Source of the DNA: an uncultured SAR116 cluster alpha proteobacterium
Lineage (GTDB): Bacteria; Pseudomonadota; Alphaproteobacteria; Puniceispirillales; Marisalimonadaceae
Reading direction: 5' to 3'
DNA: 64,000 nucleotides
NCBI GenBank assembly: GCA_902619615.1
Contig: CACNFD010000003.1
Coordinates: 97,610 to 161,609 of the forward strand
The first letter of the stretch is position 1. Each line of letters starts with the position of its first letter. The notes under the pieces are model-generated. The model ran no database searches and was not told the origin of the DNA. It saw only the letters and a program-made list of their open reading frames with translations. Positions 44,925-54,282 of the stretch are shown here, in pieces. Made by a program: the position numbers and the translations under genes.

Positions 44925-45578
44925 TTAATTTAGTGCTTTTAAAAATTGCATCCCTTTACTTATTCCTTCAGGGTCAATGCCATGTGCAAGGTTTGGTCTT
45001 GACAATGTTTCAACATTGAACCCAATCTTGTTTAAAAGATTTTTTGATCTTTCTAATGATTGAAATGGTACAACTTCATCCTGTTCTCCATGAACAAGTA
45101 ATATTGGGGTATCTGAAAACTTGTGTTTACCATCTAAAACCTGGTCATTTGCTGCGTCTATATTTTCTTCTCTCAATGCACCAGAATATCCAATTATTGC
45201 CCCAAGTTTTTCATGATTAATTAGCAAACACTGCATACTCATCATAGCACCCTGTGAAAAACCAATTAATATTACATCTTTGAAAGTAAGATTTAATTTT
45301 TTGGCTTCATTTTCAATTAAATCAAGCAAACCTAATGAGGCCTTAATAGCACCCTTTGGAATTTCTTCGATTGGGAACCATTGCCTTCCTTGAGGTGACA
45401 TTTCACATGGATGAGGAGCATCAGGAGATATAAAGCTAGCATTTGGTAATGCCATTCCAAAAGGATTGGCTAAATCAATTAAATCTTTTCCATCTGCACC
45501 ATATCCATGAAGAAAAACGACTAACTTATTTGCATTTCCACCAGCAGGTGGATTCTGTCTATAAATTTTATTATTCAT
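44925..45578 (-). CDS. Phospholipase/carboxylesterase (alpha/beta hydrolase)
   Basis: A 217-residue alpha/beta hydrolase of the acyl-protein thioesterase/carboxylesterase group. HGYGADG is the oxyanion region, GFSQGAMMS holds the nucleophilic serine, HGEQDEVVPF the aspartate and LAHGIDPEG the histidine. It hydrolyses short esters or lysophospholipids; the substrate is not visible. It is divergent from moaA. Confidence 0.88.
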   Translation of the reverse strand: MNNKIYRQNPPAGGNANKLVVFLHGYGADGKDLIDLANPFGMALPNASFISPDAPHPCEMSPQGRQWFPIEEIPKGAIKASLGLLDLIENEAKKLNLTFKDVILIGFSQGAMMSMQCLLINHEKLGAIIGYSGALREENIDAANDQVLDGKHKFSDTPILLVHGEQDEVVPFQSLERSKNLLNKIGFNVETLSRPNLAHGIDPEGISKGMQFLKALN

Positions 45579-45694
45579 TTTATACCTAAAATTATTGTAT
45601 TATATACATTATATAACCTTCAAAAAAAATTGTTACTTAAATTTATAAAATTAGAGTATGATTAATTTCTTGGGGGATATATAAGATACATTCT

Positions 45695-46711
45695 ATGAAT
45701 GAAATAATTAAAAACACAAATAATTTAATTGATCCTTTTGGAAGAACCGTAGATTATTTAAGAGTATCTGTAACTGACAGGTGTGATTTCAGATGCACCT
45801 ATTGTATGGCAGAAGACATGCAATTTCTTCCTAAAAAAGATATTTTAAGCCTTGAGGAATTAGAAGATATCTGCAGAGTTTTTATGAAACTTGGAACAAG
45901 AAAAATAAGATTAACAGGTGGTGAACCTTTAGTTAGAAAAGGTATAATGCAAGTTATAAATAACTTAGGAAAAGAAGTTGGAAATTCTCTTGATGAATTA
46001 ACAATTACGACTAATGGTAGCCAATTAGAAACAAAAGCAGAAGAGCTATTTAATGCAGGCGTTAGACGAATTAACGTATCATTAGATCATCTTGATCCTG
46101 ATAAGTTTAAAGAAATAACAAGATGGGGAGACCTAGAAAAAGTCAAAAGAGGTCTTAAAAAAGCTCGCGATGTAGGACTTAAAATTAAAATCAATACAGT
46201 AGCGATAAGCAATTTCAATCAATATCATTTACCAGAAATATTGGCATGGTGTGGAGAAGAAAATTTTGATATGACAATAATTGAGGTAATGCCAATGGGT
46301 GATATAGGTCGAGACAAAAGATATGGACAATATCTTCCTTTATCACAGGTTCGAAAAGAACTTGAAAAAAAATTTACTTTTAAGGATCTTCCAGAAAGAA
46401 CTAGTGGGCCTGCTAGATATGTTGCTGTAAAGGAAACAGACAACAAATTAGGTTTTATTACCCCTTTAACTCATAACTTTTGTGAAAGTTGTAACAGAGT
46501 TAGGCTGACTTGCACTGGAATTCTTTACATGTGTTTAGGTCAAGATGATAACGCCGATTTAAAAACTGTTTTAAGAGAGAAGGGTTTGAACGCTCTTGAA
46601 GACGCTATTAGAAAAGCAATAGGAAGAAAACCAAAAGGACATGATTTTGAAATTTCCCGTCAGTCACCTAATATATCTGTAAATAGACATATGTCCTTGA
46701 CTGGGGGATAA
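45695..46711 (+). CDS. moaA: GTP 3',8-cyclase
   Basis: Radical SAM enzyme that starts molybdenum cofactor synthesis from GTP. The 338 residues have the N-terminal cluster motif C30-x3-C34-x2-C37 (CDFRCTYCM), [12 protein letters not shown], and a C-terminal cluster in [13 protein letters not shown] with a further cysteine in YMCLGQ. It ends in the typical RHMSLTGG with the essential double glycine. It supplies the pathway needed by SoxC and the suspected molybdenum hydroxylase. It ends three bases from the convergent MFS gene. Confidence 0.96.
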   Translation: MNEIIKNTNNLIDPFGRTVDYLRVSVTDRCDFRCTYCMAEDMQFLPKKDILSLEELEDICRVFMKLGTRKIRLTGGEPLVRKGIMQVINNLGKEVGNSLDELTITTNGSQLETKAEELFNAGVRRINVSLDHLDPDKFKEITRWGDLEKVKRGLKKARDVGLKIKINTVAISNFNQYHLPEILAWCGEENFDMTIIEVMPMGDIGRDKRYGQYLPLSQVRKELEKKFTFKDLPERTSGPARYVAVKETDNKLGFITPLTHNFCESCNRVRLTCTGILYMCLGQDDNADLKTVLREKGLNALEDAIRKAIGRKPKGHDFEISRQSPNISVNRHMSLTGG

Positions 46712-46714
46712 CCA

Positions 46715-47887
46715 CTAGGTCTCTTTTATTTCTCTAGGATTAATAAACACTATACTTAAAAATAAAATAAATATGGGTATTGATGTATAAAACATCATTA
46801 TTTCCCATCCAAGATTATTATGTAAACTACCTGCTAAAAAAGATCCCGATGCAACAAATATAAAAATAATAAAATCTGTTACACCTTGTACTTTAGCTCT
46901 CTCTTCAGGTAAAGCTGATTTGGCTATTATGTCACTTCCTCCTACATACAGAAAATTCCATCCTAAACCGCATAAAAATAGTGATATCCAAAAATATTCA
47001 ATAGTTTGCCCCATAACACCAACACAAATTGATATTAAGTATAACAAAACACCCATCATCATAACTTTACGATTACCCAGAAAATTTATGATTGATCCTG
47101 TAAAAAATGAGGGTGCAAACATAGCAATTACATGCCACTGAATAACAGTTGCGCTTGCACTATCTCCCAATTTACAAACATTTACAATCTGAAGAGGGGT
47201 TGCAGTCATTACAAAACTCATTAAAGAATATCCAATTGAAGCAGCTAAAATCGCTATAATAATCGTTTTCCTCATTAAAATTTTGCTTAATGGTCTAATT
47301 GAATTTTTTGTTGGTTTTGGTTTTTTTATTTTAACAAATATTAAAACCCCAAAATTAAATATTTGTATAAGAGCAGCACACAAGTAAGTTGCTAAATACA
47401 TATAATTTGAAAAAAAATCAAAGGAATATCTAGAAACCTCTGGCCCTACTATTGCAGCTATTAACCCTCCCGCTAAAACTAGGGAAATAGCTTTACTTTT
47501 TAGTTTTATTGAAACGTCATCTGCAGCAGCATAACGATAAAACTGTTGATTAGCTTGAGAAAAACCTAAAAAAATTGATCCAACTATAAATAAAAAAAAG
47601 ACTTTATTAAAAATTGAGTAGGCTATTATTAAGCATCCGATAAAAGCTACCATTGCTCCAATCAAAAACATTGGCCTTCTTCCTATTTTGCCCATTAATA
47701 ATGAAACAGGTATTAGAGTTATGGCTATTGTCAGAAATTGTAACGACAATGGAAGTGTCGCGTAAGATGGATCTGTTGCAAGTATAGATCCAACTAAACC
47801 AGTATTAATCATATTAATATTTGTGGTAGTTATAGATAAGCCTTGTGCAACCGAAAGAAATAAAATATTTTTCTTTTCTTGTTCCAA
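46715..47887 (-). CDS. Major facilitator superfamily transporter
   Basis: A 390-residue inner-membrane protein with about twelve predicted helices. MGKIGRRPMFLIGAMVAFIG is the loop 2-3 signature of the superfamily, and a second-half equivalent, INFLGNRKVMMMGVLLYLI, is visible. The substrate is not recognisable. The frame begins at a TTG (47887) that gives a normal short N-terminus before helix 1; the first ATG would start inside that helix. It is divergent from the P1 peptidase gene. Confidence 0.82.
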   Translation of the reverse strand: MEQEKKNILFLSVAQGLSITTTNINMINTGLVGSILATDPSYATLPLSLQFLTIAITLIPVSLLMGKIGRRPMFLIGAMVAFIGCLIIAYSIFNKVFFLFIVGSIFLGFSQANQQFYRYAAADDVSIKLKSKAISLVLAGGLIAAIVGPEVSRYSFDFFSNYMYLATYLCAALIQIFNFGVLIFVKIKKPKPTKNSIRPLSKILMRKTIIIAILAASIGYSLMSFVMTATPLQIVNVCKLGDSASATVIQWHVIAMFAPSFFTGSIINFLGNRKVMMMGVLLYLISICVGVMGQTIEYFWISLFLCGLGWNFLYVGGSDIIAKSALPEERAKVQGVTDFIIFIFVASGSFLAGSLHNNLGWEIMMFYTSIPIFILFLSIVFINPREIKET

Positions 47888-47969
47888 CTACTTATTGTTT
47901 TTATGAGAAGATAATATTAACGTCATTTTATAATCAATCTAAACAAATAATGATGGAGAGAGATCAGTA

Positions 47970-49031
47970 ATGGATCCTGCCCCTGGAAACAAGAACCTTA
48001 TTACAGATATCCCTGGAATTCAAGTTGGTCATGCTGAAGATAATAATATTGGTACAGGAGTCACAGTTATAACAGGAGACAATCCTTTTTCAGCTGCTGT
48101 AGATGTCAGAGGAGGAGGCCCAGGCACTAGAGAAACAGATATGTTAAGTTTAGAAAACTCGATAGGACGAGCTGATGCAATTGTACTCTCTGGTGGATCG
48201 GCATTTGGTTTAGATGCTTGCTCAGAAGTTCAAGATTTATTAAGACAAGACAATAAAGGGTATAAAGTAGGTAAAGCTATTGTCCCACTTGTACCTGGAG
48301 CAGTAATTTTTGATCTAAATATAAATGATAAACCTCATGTAAACACTATTGGAGAACATTCTCCTTGGAGAAAACTTGCAAATAAAGCATATAAATCAGC
48401 TAACACAGATTTTCTTTTAGGTTCATTTGGGGCAGGATATGGCGCTACTACAGCCACCATCAAGGGTGGACAAGGATCTACATCATGGTCACAAACTTTT
48501 TCGAATGGAGAAGTATATACAGTTGGAGCAATTATAATTAATAATGCTGTAGGAAATCCTTTACTTAATGAAGGACCACACTTCTTATCTGGTTACCTAG
48601 AATTTGGTGACGAATTCGGTGGATATGGAGTTAGCAATGATTTATTCGACAATAAATTAAGAGCAAAACGGTTACCACAATCAATTAGTAAAACCGAAAT
48701 TTTCAATGATATTTCTAGCAACACAGTTATTGGTGTGGTAGCTACAGACGCACCTTTAACTCGTGCAAACCTAAAAAGATTAGCTATTATGGCACATGAT
48801 GGTATAGCAAGATCTCTCAGTCCTTCCCATACACCAATGGATGGAGACACAATTTTTGCAATCACAACAGATAAAGATTTCAAAGAACAAGTATTAGAAA
48901 ATGCAGATATATTAGCTTTAGGTGCTAGAGCGAGCGATTGCGTTGCAAGAGCTTGCAATAGAGCTGTGTACGAAGCTGAAGGAGTTGGAAAGTCTAAACC
49001 AGGATGGAAAACCTTTTTTAAAAATAAGTGA
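47970..49031 (+). CDS. P1-family peptidase (DmpA / L-aminopeptidase-D-esterase type)
   Basis: A 353-residue N-terminal-nucleophile hydrolase that matures by self-cleavage. ITDIPGIQVGHAED and DVRGGGPGTRETD are the typical start; LSGGSAFGLDA, GSFGAGYGATTATIKGGQGS and HDGIARSLSPSHTPMDGDT follow. The DGDT segment is where the family's cleavage-generated nucleophile is expected, but the exact cleavage residue is an inference. The substrate could be N-terminal amino acids of peptides or an amide compound. GGAGAG precedes the ATG. It converges with pssA. Confidence 0.88.
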   Translation: MDPAPGNKNLITDIPGIQVGHAEDNNIGTGVTVITGDNPFSAAVDVRGGGPGTRETDMLSLENSIGRADAIVLSGGSAFGLDACSEVQDLLRQDNKGYKVGKAIVPLVPGAVIFDLNINDKPHVNTIGEHSPWRKLANKAYKSANTDFLLGSFGAGYGATTATIKGGQGSTSWSQTFSNGEVYTVGAIIINNAVGNPLLNEGPHFLSGYLEFGDEFGGYGVSNDLFDNKLRAKRLPQSISKTEIFNDISSNTVIGVVATDAPLTRANLKRLAIMAHDGIARSLSPSHTPMDGDTIFAITTDKDFKEQVLENADILALGARASDCVARACNRAVYEAEGVGKSKPGWKTFFKNK

Positions 49032-49038
49032 TTTTTTG

Positions 49039-49830
49039 TTAACTTTTTAGGTTTAGGGCTTCAGCTTTCTTTTTCAAACGTATGTAAAAAATTGAAGCAA
49101 AAGGAATACTTACTAAATAAACTAATACTAAAATTATAAAACCTTTAATAGGATTACTTATAATTGCATTACTCAAGATTGCTAGAATTATTAACAAAGG
49201 TATCACAAAAGATTTGGGTATTTGAAAAACTTTCCCAGAAAAAGTAGGTAAATTACTGACCATTGCAATTGAAATAAAACCAATCCATAGTGCAATTATG
49301 TCATAAGACTTTAAATTATATGACATTAAAAACTCATCAATAGCAATAGGAAACAGCATTAAAAAAGCTGCTGCAGGGGTAGGGACACCAGTAAAATAAT
49401 TCTTTGCATAATTAGGCCTCTCAGATAACTCTGAATTAAACCTTGCCAATCTTAAAGCAGAACAAATTACATACAAAACTATTATAATCCAAAAAAAATT
49501 ACCTTGAGGTTTATCCATCCATAAATAGATAGAGAATGCTGGGACAGCACCAAAAACAACAAAATCAGAGAGTGAGTCAAGGTGCATACCAAACTCACTT
49601 GTTGATTTTAGCAGTCTAGCCACTCTTCCATCTAACATGTCAAAAACAGATGCAATTATAATCATTATAATAACATTGTCCCAATTATTAAAAATTGCCT
49701 GATACATTGCCTGCAATCCAAAAATTAGAGCACATATAGTAAGAAAATTTGGGAGCATCCAAATTACAGAAAAACGTCTTGGTCTAGATTGTAATGCTTT
49801 TTTGGCAAGTTTTATGCCTCTACTTTTCAT
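49039..49830 (-). CDS. pssA: CDP-diacylglycerol-serine O-phosphatidyltransferase
   Basis: Membrane enzyme forming phosphatidylserine from CDP-diacylglycerol and serine. The 263 residues with about eight predicted helices hold the CDP-alcohol phosphatidyltransferase motif D-x2-DG-x2-AR-x8-G-x3-D-x3-D in FDMLDGRVARLLKSTSEFGMHLDSLSD. It overlaps the end of psd by 11 bases with GGAA before the ATG, so the two consecutive enzymes of phosphatidylethanolamine synthesis are coupled. Confidence 0.95.
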   Translation of the reverse strand: MKSRGIKLAKKALQSRPRRFSVIWMLPNFLTICALIFGLQAMYQAIFNNWDNVIIMIIIASVFDMLDGRVARLLKSTSEFGMHLDSLSDFVVFGAVPAFSIYLWMDKPQGNFFWIIIVLYVICSALRLARFNSELSERPNYAKNYFTGVPTPAAAFLMLFPIAIDEFLMSYNLKSYDIIALWIGFISIAMVSNLPTFSGKVFQIPKSFVIPLLIILAILSNAIISNPIKGFIILVLVYLVSIPFASIFYIRLKKKAEALNLKS

Positions 49831-50545
49831 CTATTTGTTCCTTTACGGATTTAGTATTTTTACTAAAGTCACCGATAATTGTTTCACCCGCTATCGTTTT
49901 TTGTCCTTTCAATATCATTATAGAAACGTCAGAAGGAAAATAAATATCAACTCTACTCCCAAACCTAATTAGACCAAATATTTCTCCAGCTTTTAGTGAA
50001 TTCCCAATTTCAACGTCACAAATAATTCTCCTAGCAACTAAACCTGCAATTTGAACAAATGCTATCTTTTTTCCATTTTCTGTATCCATATTAAGGATAA
50101 GTCTTTCATTTTCCTCAGATGCTTTATCTAAACTTGCATTAAAAAAAGAACCTGGCACATATTTTTTATATGTAATTTGACCTAACATTGGTGATCTATT
50201 CACATGAACGTCAAAAACATTCATAAAAATGCAGACTCTTTTCCATTTTCCCTCTGGCAAACCTATTTCTTCACTAGGAGTTATTTCTGAAATTTCGATA
50301 ACTCTTCCATCAGCAGGAGATATTATTAGATTATTTGCATTTGAACCTGATAATATTGGAGTTACTCTTGGAGGATTTCTAAAAAAATATATACACCAAA
50401 ACGTTAATATAATCCCTATGAAATTTAAAGGATTCCAAAACCAACCCATAATAATAGTCAAGATAAAAAACAAGGCTATGAATGGGATGCCTGCAGGATG
50501 TATTGGAGTTAAAATAGACGTTTTGATAGAATCAATAATGTTCAT
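49820..50545 (-). CDS. psd: Phosphatidylserine decarboxylase
   Basis: Makes phosphatidylethanolamine from phosphatidylserine at the inner membrane. The 241 residues fit the short bacterial type. The pyruvoyl group is formed by self-cleavage at the G-S bond in IRFGSRVD, and SPADGRVIEI and FMNVFDVHVNRSPMLG are conserved. Two hydrophobic N-terminal segments would hold it on the membrane. It is first in the psd-pssA unit and divergent from the small gene at 50675. Confidence 0.95.
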   Translation of the reverse strand: MNIIDSIKTSILTPIHPAGIPFIALFFILTIIMGWFWNPLNFIGIILTFWCIYFFRNPPRVTPILSGSNANNLIISPADGRVIEISEITPSEEIGLPEGKWKRVCIFMNVFDVHVNRSPMLGQITYKKYVPGSFFNASLDKASEENERLILNMDTENGKKIAFVQIAGLVARRIICDVEIGNSLKAGEIFGLIRFGSRVDIYFPSDVSIMILKGQKTIAGETIIGDFSKNTKSVKEQIDEK

Positions 50546-50674
50546 TCTTTTTCCTATAGAATTTTAATATGGATTTATTATACTAAAATATAGCATCAAT
50601 TCAAAAAAATGATATTATATACAAATGTATATTTTATACAATAAAGATAGTTAAATAGAGAATCGGATATAAAA

Positions 50675-50962
50675 TTGAACAAAATTAAAGAAAAAAAACT
50701 TAATTCAATTAAGTCAGAAATGGAAGAAATTAAGAAATATATAACATCTAATGATATGTCAGATATTTCTAAAGAAAATGACTCAGATTTTCCAAAAAAT
50801 AATATAAATGATACTTTAACATTAACTAAGATTGTTACAGATGAAAATAAAATACTTAATTACAATGACTTAGATGAAATAAAAAGAGAATTAATAGAAT
50901 TAAAATCTGCAATAGATGATAATAAAAATTTACTCAAAGAAATTCTATTAAAAATTAAATAA
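50675..50962 (+). CDS. Small hypothetical protein, predicted coiled coil
   Basis: A 95-residue, highly charged protein that I do not recognise. Residues 1-22 and 65-95 are lysine/glutamate-rich with heptad-like hydrophobic spacing, suggesting two helices that could pair as a coiled coil around a polar serine/asparagine/aspartate-rich middle. There is no signal peptide or membrane segment. The start is a TTG at 50675 with GGAT about seven bases upstream; the next ATG is at 50720, and the gene is therefore less certain than its neighbours. It is the first of three unrecognised plus-strand genes. Confidence 0.5.
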   Translation: MNKIKEKKLNSIKSEMEEIKKYITSNDMSDISKENDSDFPKNNINDTLTLTKIVTDENKILNYNDLDEIKRELIELKSAIDDNKNLLKEILLKIK

Positions 50963-51104
50963 AAGTGAAATATGAAAAAATCTTATTTTTATGAGTAAAG
51001 TTGAATAAACTTATTAGAATGATTTTAGAGAATTAAAAAAACTGTTTATTTTTTAGTTCTGTGATATATATTGTTTGCTAGATATTTAGTTAGTGGAGGT
51101 TTAA

Positions 51105-52280
51105 ATGCGTTTTATTAGAGACAATCTCTTACTATTGACATTTTGTGCGATAGTTGGAATTGCAACGCTTAATTCCAAAAATGTTTTAGCAGGGGGAGAT
51201 CCTTCAATAAAGGATAAAAAAATTACTAAGAAAAAAAGTAATATTACACAGCATGATCACAACAAAATTTACCATGATAAGCAAAAAAAATTATCTTCTA
51301 GAGATAATAAAAAAGCATCAAAAAATTCTTCTTTGTCCTCTAATAATATCTCTGCAAAAGATGAAAATGTTGAAACAGCAGGGTTTGCTGCTATTGAGGA
51401 CGTTCCATTAATTATAGATCTTTCTTCTGTTACAGATTCTGATGGAATGGGATCGGTCAGCGTGCAATGGCAAATCTCAAATGACAATAAAAAATGGACT
51501 AATATTAGCGGCGCTACCAATCAATCTTTTACTCCAAGAGAAATACATGTAGGCAGCAGATTACGCGTTGCTATATCTTATGTTGATGGTCAAGGTAATT
51601 TAGAACCGTTGACAAGTCCACCATCTACTCCTGTAAGAAATGTAAACGATAAACCCACTGGGTCAGCTCGCCTAATAGGATCTGCTGTTGAAGATAGTGC
51701 TCTAGTGGTTGATACCTCAAGTATAGCGGACGAAGACGGTATTGGTGGATTTGACATTACCTGGCAAAGATCATCTTCAAAATCCTCTTGGGAAGCCTAC
51801 CCTGCCGGTCAAAACGAAGTTTTAAGATTAACTCAAAGTCAAGTTGGTTATTCTTACAGAGCAGTTGTTTCTTATATCGATTCTCATGGGACAAGAGAAG
51901 TACTTTACACTAGCCCTTCAGAAACAATTGATAATTTAGACGATCCAGTGCAAGGTGAAGTTAATATTATTGGTGAACCAAAAGAAGGAGTAACACTGAG
52001 AGCATTATCTGAATCTCTCTCAGATGAAGATGGAATTGCCTCAATTTCAATTAGTTGGGAAACTTCAAAAGATGGTAGAAATTGGATTGGTTTAAATAGT
52101 CTTAGTGGTCCCGTTCTACCCTTAACTCAAGCTTTGGTTGGTTCACAAGTTAGAGCAAGAGTTGCTGTTGTTGACAATTTTGGAATAGAAACAAACCTTT
52201 ATAGTCAGGCTACAAGAACTGTTGAAAATGTTAATAATAAGCCATCTGGAAGAATTGTTATTAGAAGAGTTGGTCAATAA
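51105..52280 (+). CDS. Secreted protein of three Ig-like (adhesin-type) repeats
   Basis: A 391-residue exported protein of unknown function. A signal peptide covers residues 1 to about 29 (ending VLA), followed by a lysine/serine-rich linker (31-88). Then come three repeats of about 95 residues (90-183, 184-282, 283-379). Each has the pattern EDxxLxxD..S.xDxDGxxx.xxxWQxSxDxxxW, a VGxxxRxxxSYxDxxG segment and ends in N-x-N-D-K-P-type linkers. This is the Ig-like repeat common in giant marine bacterial adhesins. The protein stops 12 residues into what would be a fourth repeat. No anchor, LPxTG or RTX motif is present. GGAGG precedes the ATG. Confidence 0.75.
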   Translation: MRFIRDNLLLLTFCAIVGIATLNSKNVLAGGDPSIKDKKITKKKSNITQHDHNKIYHDKQKKLSSRDNKKASKNSSLSSNNISAKDENVETAGFAAIEDVPLIIDLSSVTDSDGMGSVSVQWQISNDNKKWTNISGATNQSFTPREIHVGSRLRVAISYVDGQGNLEPLTSPPSTPVRNVNDKPTGSARLIGSAVEDSALVVDTSSIADEDGIGGFDITWQRSSSKSSWEAYPAGQNEVLRLTQSQVGYSYRAVVSYIDSHGTREVLYTSPSETIDNLDDPVQGEVNIIGEPKEGVTLRALSESLSDEDGIASISISWETSKDGRNWIGLNSLSGPVLPLTQALVGSQVRARVAVVDNFGIETNLYSQATRTVENVNNKPSGRIVIRRVGQ

Positions 52281-52306
52281 TAAAATTAATTTATGGAGCA
52301 TAATTA

Positions 52307-52582
52307 ATGAAGCATAATCCTGGTGCTGACAAATCGCCTTGCCAGATAATTTCTTTTAAAAATTATAAAGATAAGAAAACTAAGAAAATTTCATCAACCA
52401 TAGCTGCAATAATTGCAATTAAAGTTGAACACCCATCAGATGTTACACCAGAAGATTTCTTTCTTGATGAGATTGAAGCAATTGAAAGCTTCGACGTAAT
52501 TGCTTTCGAAGATGCATTAGACAATAACAATATTGGCCTAACAAGTGTTGATGCACAAAATGGTGCATTGAATGATGCATAA
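52307..52582 (+). CDS. Small acidic hypothetical protein
   Basis: A 91-residue protein I do not recognise. Residues 1-28 are basic, residues 29-40 are a short hydrophobic stretch (SSTIAAIIAIKV) too short for a sure membrane helix, and residues 41-91 are acidic with many Asp/Glu/Asn. GGAG eight bases before the ATG supports a real gene. It starts 26 bases after the repeat protein and is probably co-transcribed with it, which suggests related roles. It has no signal peptide. Confidence 0.6.
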   Translation: MKHNPGADKSPCQIISFKNYKDKKTKKISSTIAAIIAIKVEHPSDVTPEDFFLDEIEAIESFDVIAFEDALDNNNIGLTSVDAQNGALNDA

Positions 52583-52639
52583 GTGAACGGGTTAATTAAT
52601 TACATACAAATTTATTAATTTCTATTTAAATAATATTTT

Positions 52640-53230
52640 TTACACTTTTTTTATAAGCTTCCAAATTTGAGGTAACAGAAATGCAGCTAATATAAGCTTA
52701 TACAAATCTCCAAGAATAAAAGGTCTTAAACCATTAATAATTGCAAAATCAAACCCTTTTAAGAAACTAAGTTGAATAATTCCACAAACATATATCACAA
52801 TCAATCCTATTAACATTGCAACGATAGACTTCGCCAAATATTTTCCCCATCCTCTATCGGCAAGCTCTCCTATTATTATTGAAGCAAATAAAAATCCAAA
52901 CAGAAATCCTCCTGTTGGACCTAATAAATAAGGTAAACCTCCTCCAAAAGCAAATACTGGAATTCCTATCATACCTTGAAATAAATATAAACTAACAGCA
53001 GCAACAGAAATATTCCTTCCGCATAACATTGCAATCATTAACACCGCTAAAGGTTGCAAAGTCATTGGTACAGGATATAAATCCACTTTAATTTTAGCAG
53101 ATAATATTAATAACAAACTACAAATAACAACAGTTACAAAATTAGTTAATTGAGAGAAATGTTCTTTATCACTGTTTTTACAGACGAGAGTTTCTATCCA
53201 ACTAATTCTTGATATTTTAACGTTATTCAT
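52640..53230 (-). CDS. bioY: Biotin transporter BioY
   Basis: Substrate-binding membrane subunit for biotin uptake, working alone or with a shared ECF energy module. The 196 residues have six predicted helices. VPMTLQPLAVLMIAMLCG and GPTGGFLFGFLFAS are the conserved BioY segments. No bioM/bioN genes are adjacent. AGGG precedes the ATG. A biotin need would fit a streamlined marine bacterium, but biosynthesis genes could lie outside the window. It is divergent from xdhC. Confidence 0.93.
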   Translation of the reverse strand: MNNVKISRISWIETLVCKNSDKEHFSQLTNFVTVVICSLLLILSAKIKVDLYPVPMTLQPLAVLMIAMLCGRNISVAAVSLYLFQGMIGIPVFAFGGGLPYLLGPTGGFLFGFLFASIIIGELADRGWGKYLAKSIVAMLIGLIVIYVCGIIQLSFLKGFDFAIINGLRPFILGDLYKLILAAFLLPQIWKLIKKV

Positions 53231-53331
53231 AAAAAATCCCTTTTAAATTTAATTTTAACTTACTAATATAGTATATAGTGTATATATCATAAATTATTTT
53301 TTTATAAAATTATATTTTATGAGGTTACAAA

Positions 53332-54282
53332 ATGAATGATGTCGATGACATTCTTACACCTACAAGTTTGTGGTTAAAACAAAAGAGAAAAATTGCCCTT
53401 GCTACTGTGATTTCAACATGGGGCAGTTCCCCAAGACCCGTAGGTGGACAAATGGCAATTGATGAAAATGGTGAAATAATAGGTTCAGTTTCTGGTGGAT
53501 GTATTGAAGGGGCAGTAATTTCTGAAGGTATTAATTCTATTAAAGATGGCAAATCAAGAATAAAAGACTATGGTATCTCAAATGATATGGCTTGGGAAGT
53601 TGGGTTGGCTTGTGGTGGTGAACTAAAAGTCTTAATCCAACCTTTGAATTTAGAAGATGAGATAGTTTATTATATTGTAAATAGCATTAAAAAAAGAGAA
53701 GTCGTTAAAATACGAATTGATTGCTCAAATGGTAATAGGAAAGTTGATAATACATTAGATAACCAGATAAGTCATTTTGATAAATCAAAAAATGAATTCA
53801 TTCATATTATTGATCCTAAACCTAGACTATTTATTATTGGAGCAGTTCATATTGCGCAAGCACTTGTTTCATTAGCTAATGTAGCTGATTATGAAATTAT
53901 ATTAATTGATCCTAGAGACCATTTTGCAACAAAAAGTAGATTTCCAAACTGTAAAATACTTAATGAGTGGCCAGATGAAGCTCTTTCAAAGTTTAATCTA
54001 GATAAATCTTCGCATTTAGTAACACTTACACATGATCCTAAAATTGATGACTTAGCCTTAATTTTTTGTATGAAAAAAAATATTGGATATATAGGATCTT
54101 TAGGAAGTAAAAAAACTCATAATAAAAGATGTGAGAGGTTAACTGATAAAGGGTTCAATGAAATCGAATTATCTAAAATTCATGCTCCAATAGGCCTGGA
54201 CATTAAAGCAAAAACACCTGCAGAAATAGCTGCTTCAATATTAGCAGAGATAATAAATTATAGACGCAACAATCATGACTAA
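53332..54282 (+). CDS. xdhC: XdhC-family molybdenum cofactor maturation protein
   Basis: XdhC/CoxF proteins bind molybdenum cofactor, protect it and assist its sulfuration before insertion into xanthine dehydrogenase-family enzymes. The 316 residues have the XdhC motif WGSSPRPVGGQMAI and SGGCIEGAV near the N-terminus, and a Rossmann domain (LFIIGAVHIAQAL, IDPRDHFA) at the C-terminal half with YIGSLGSKKTHNKR. GAGG precedes the ATG. The end overlaps the MocA-like gene by eight bases. The target enzyme is not in the window. Confidence 0.93.
   Translation: MNDVDDILTPTSLWLKQKRKIALATVISTWGSSPRPVGGQMAIDENGEIIGSVSGGCIEGAVISEGINSIKDGKSRIKDYGISNDMAWEVGLACGGELKVLIQPLNLEDEIVYYIVNSIKKREVVKIRIDCSNGNRKVDNTLDNQISHFDKSKNEFIHIIDPKPRLFIIGAVHIAQALVSLANVADYEIILIDPRDHFATKSRFPNCKILNEWPDEALSKFNLDKSSHLVTLTHDPKIDDLALIFCMKKNIGYIGSLGSKKTHNKRCERLTDKGFNEIELSKIHAPIGLDIKAKTPAEIAASILAEIINYRRNNHD

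Noticed and set aside
53231..53331. Repeated TATAGTATATAGTGTATATA-like run between bioY and xdhC as a BioR operator
   Set aside because: It does not match the TTATAGATAA-type BioR site as I know it, and looks like simple A/T-rich repeat sequence.
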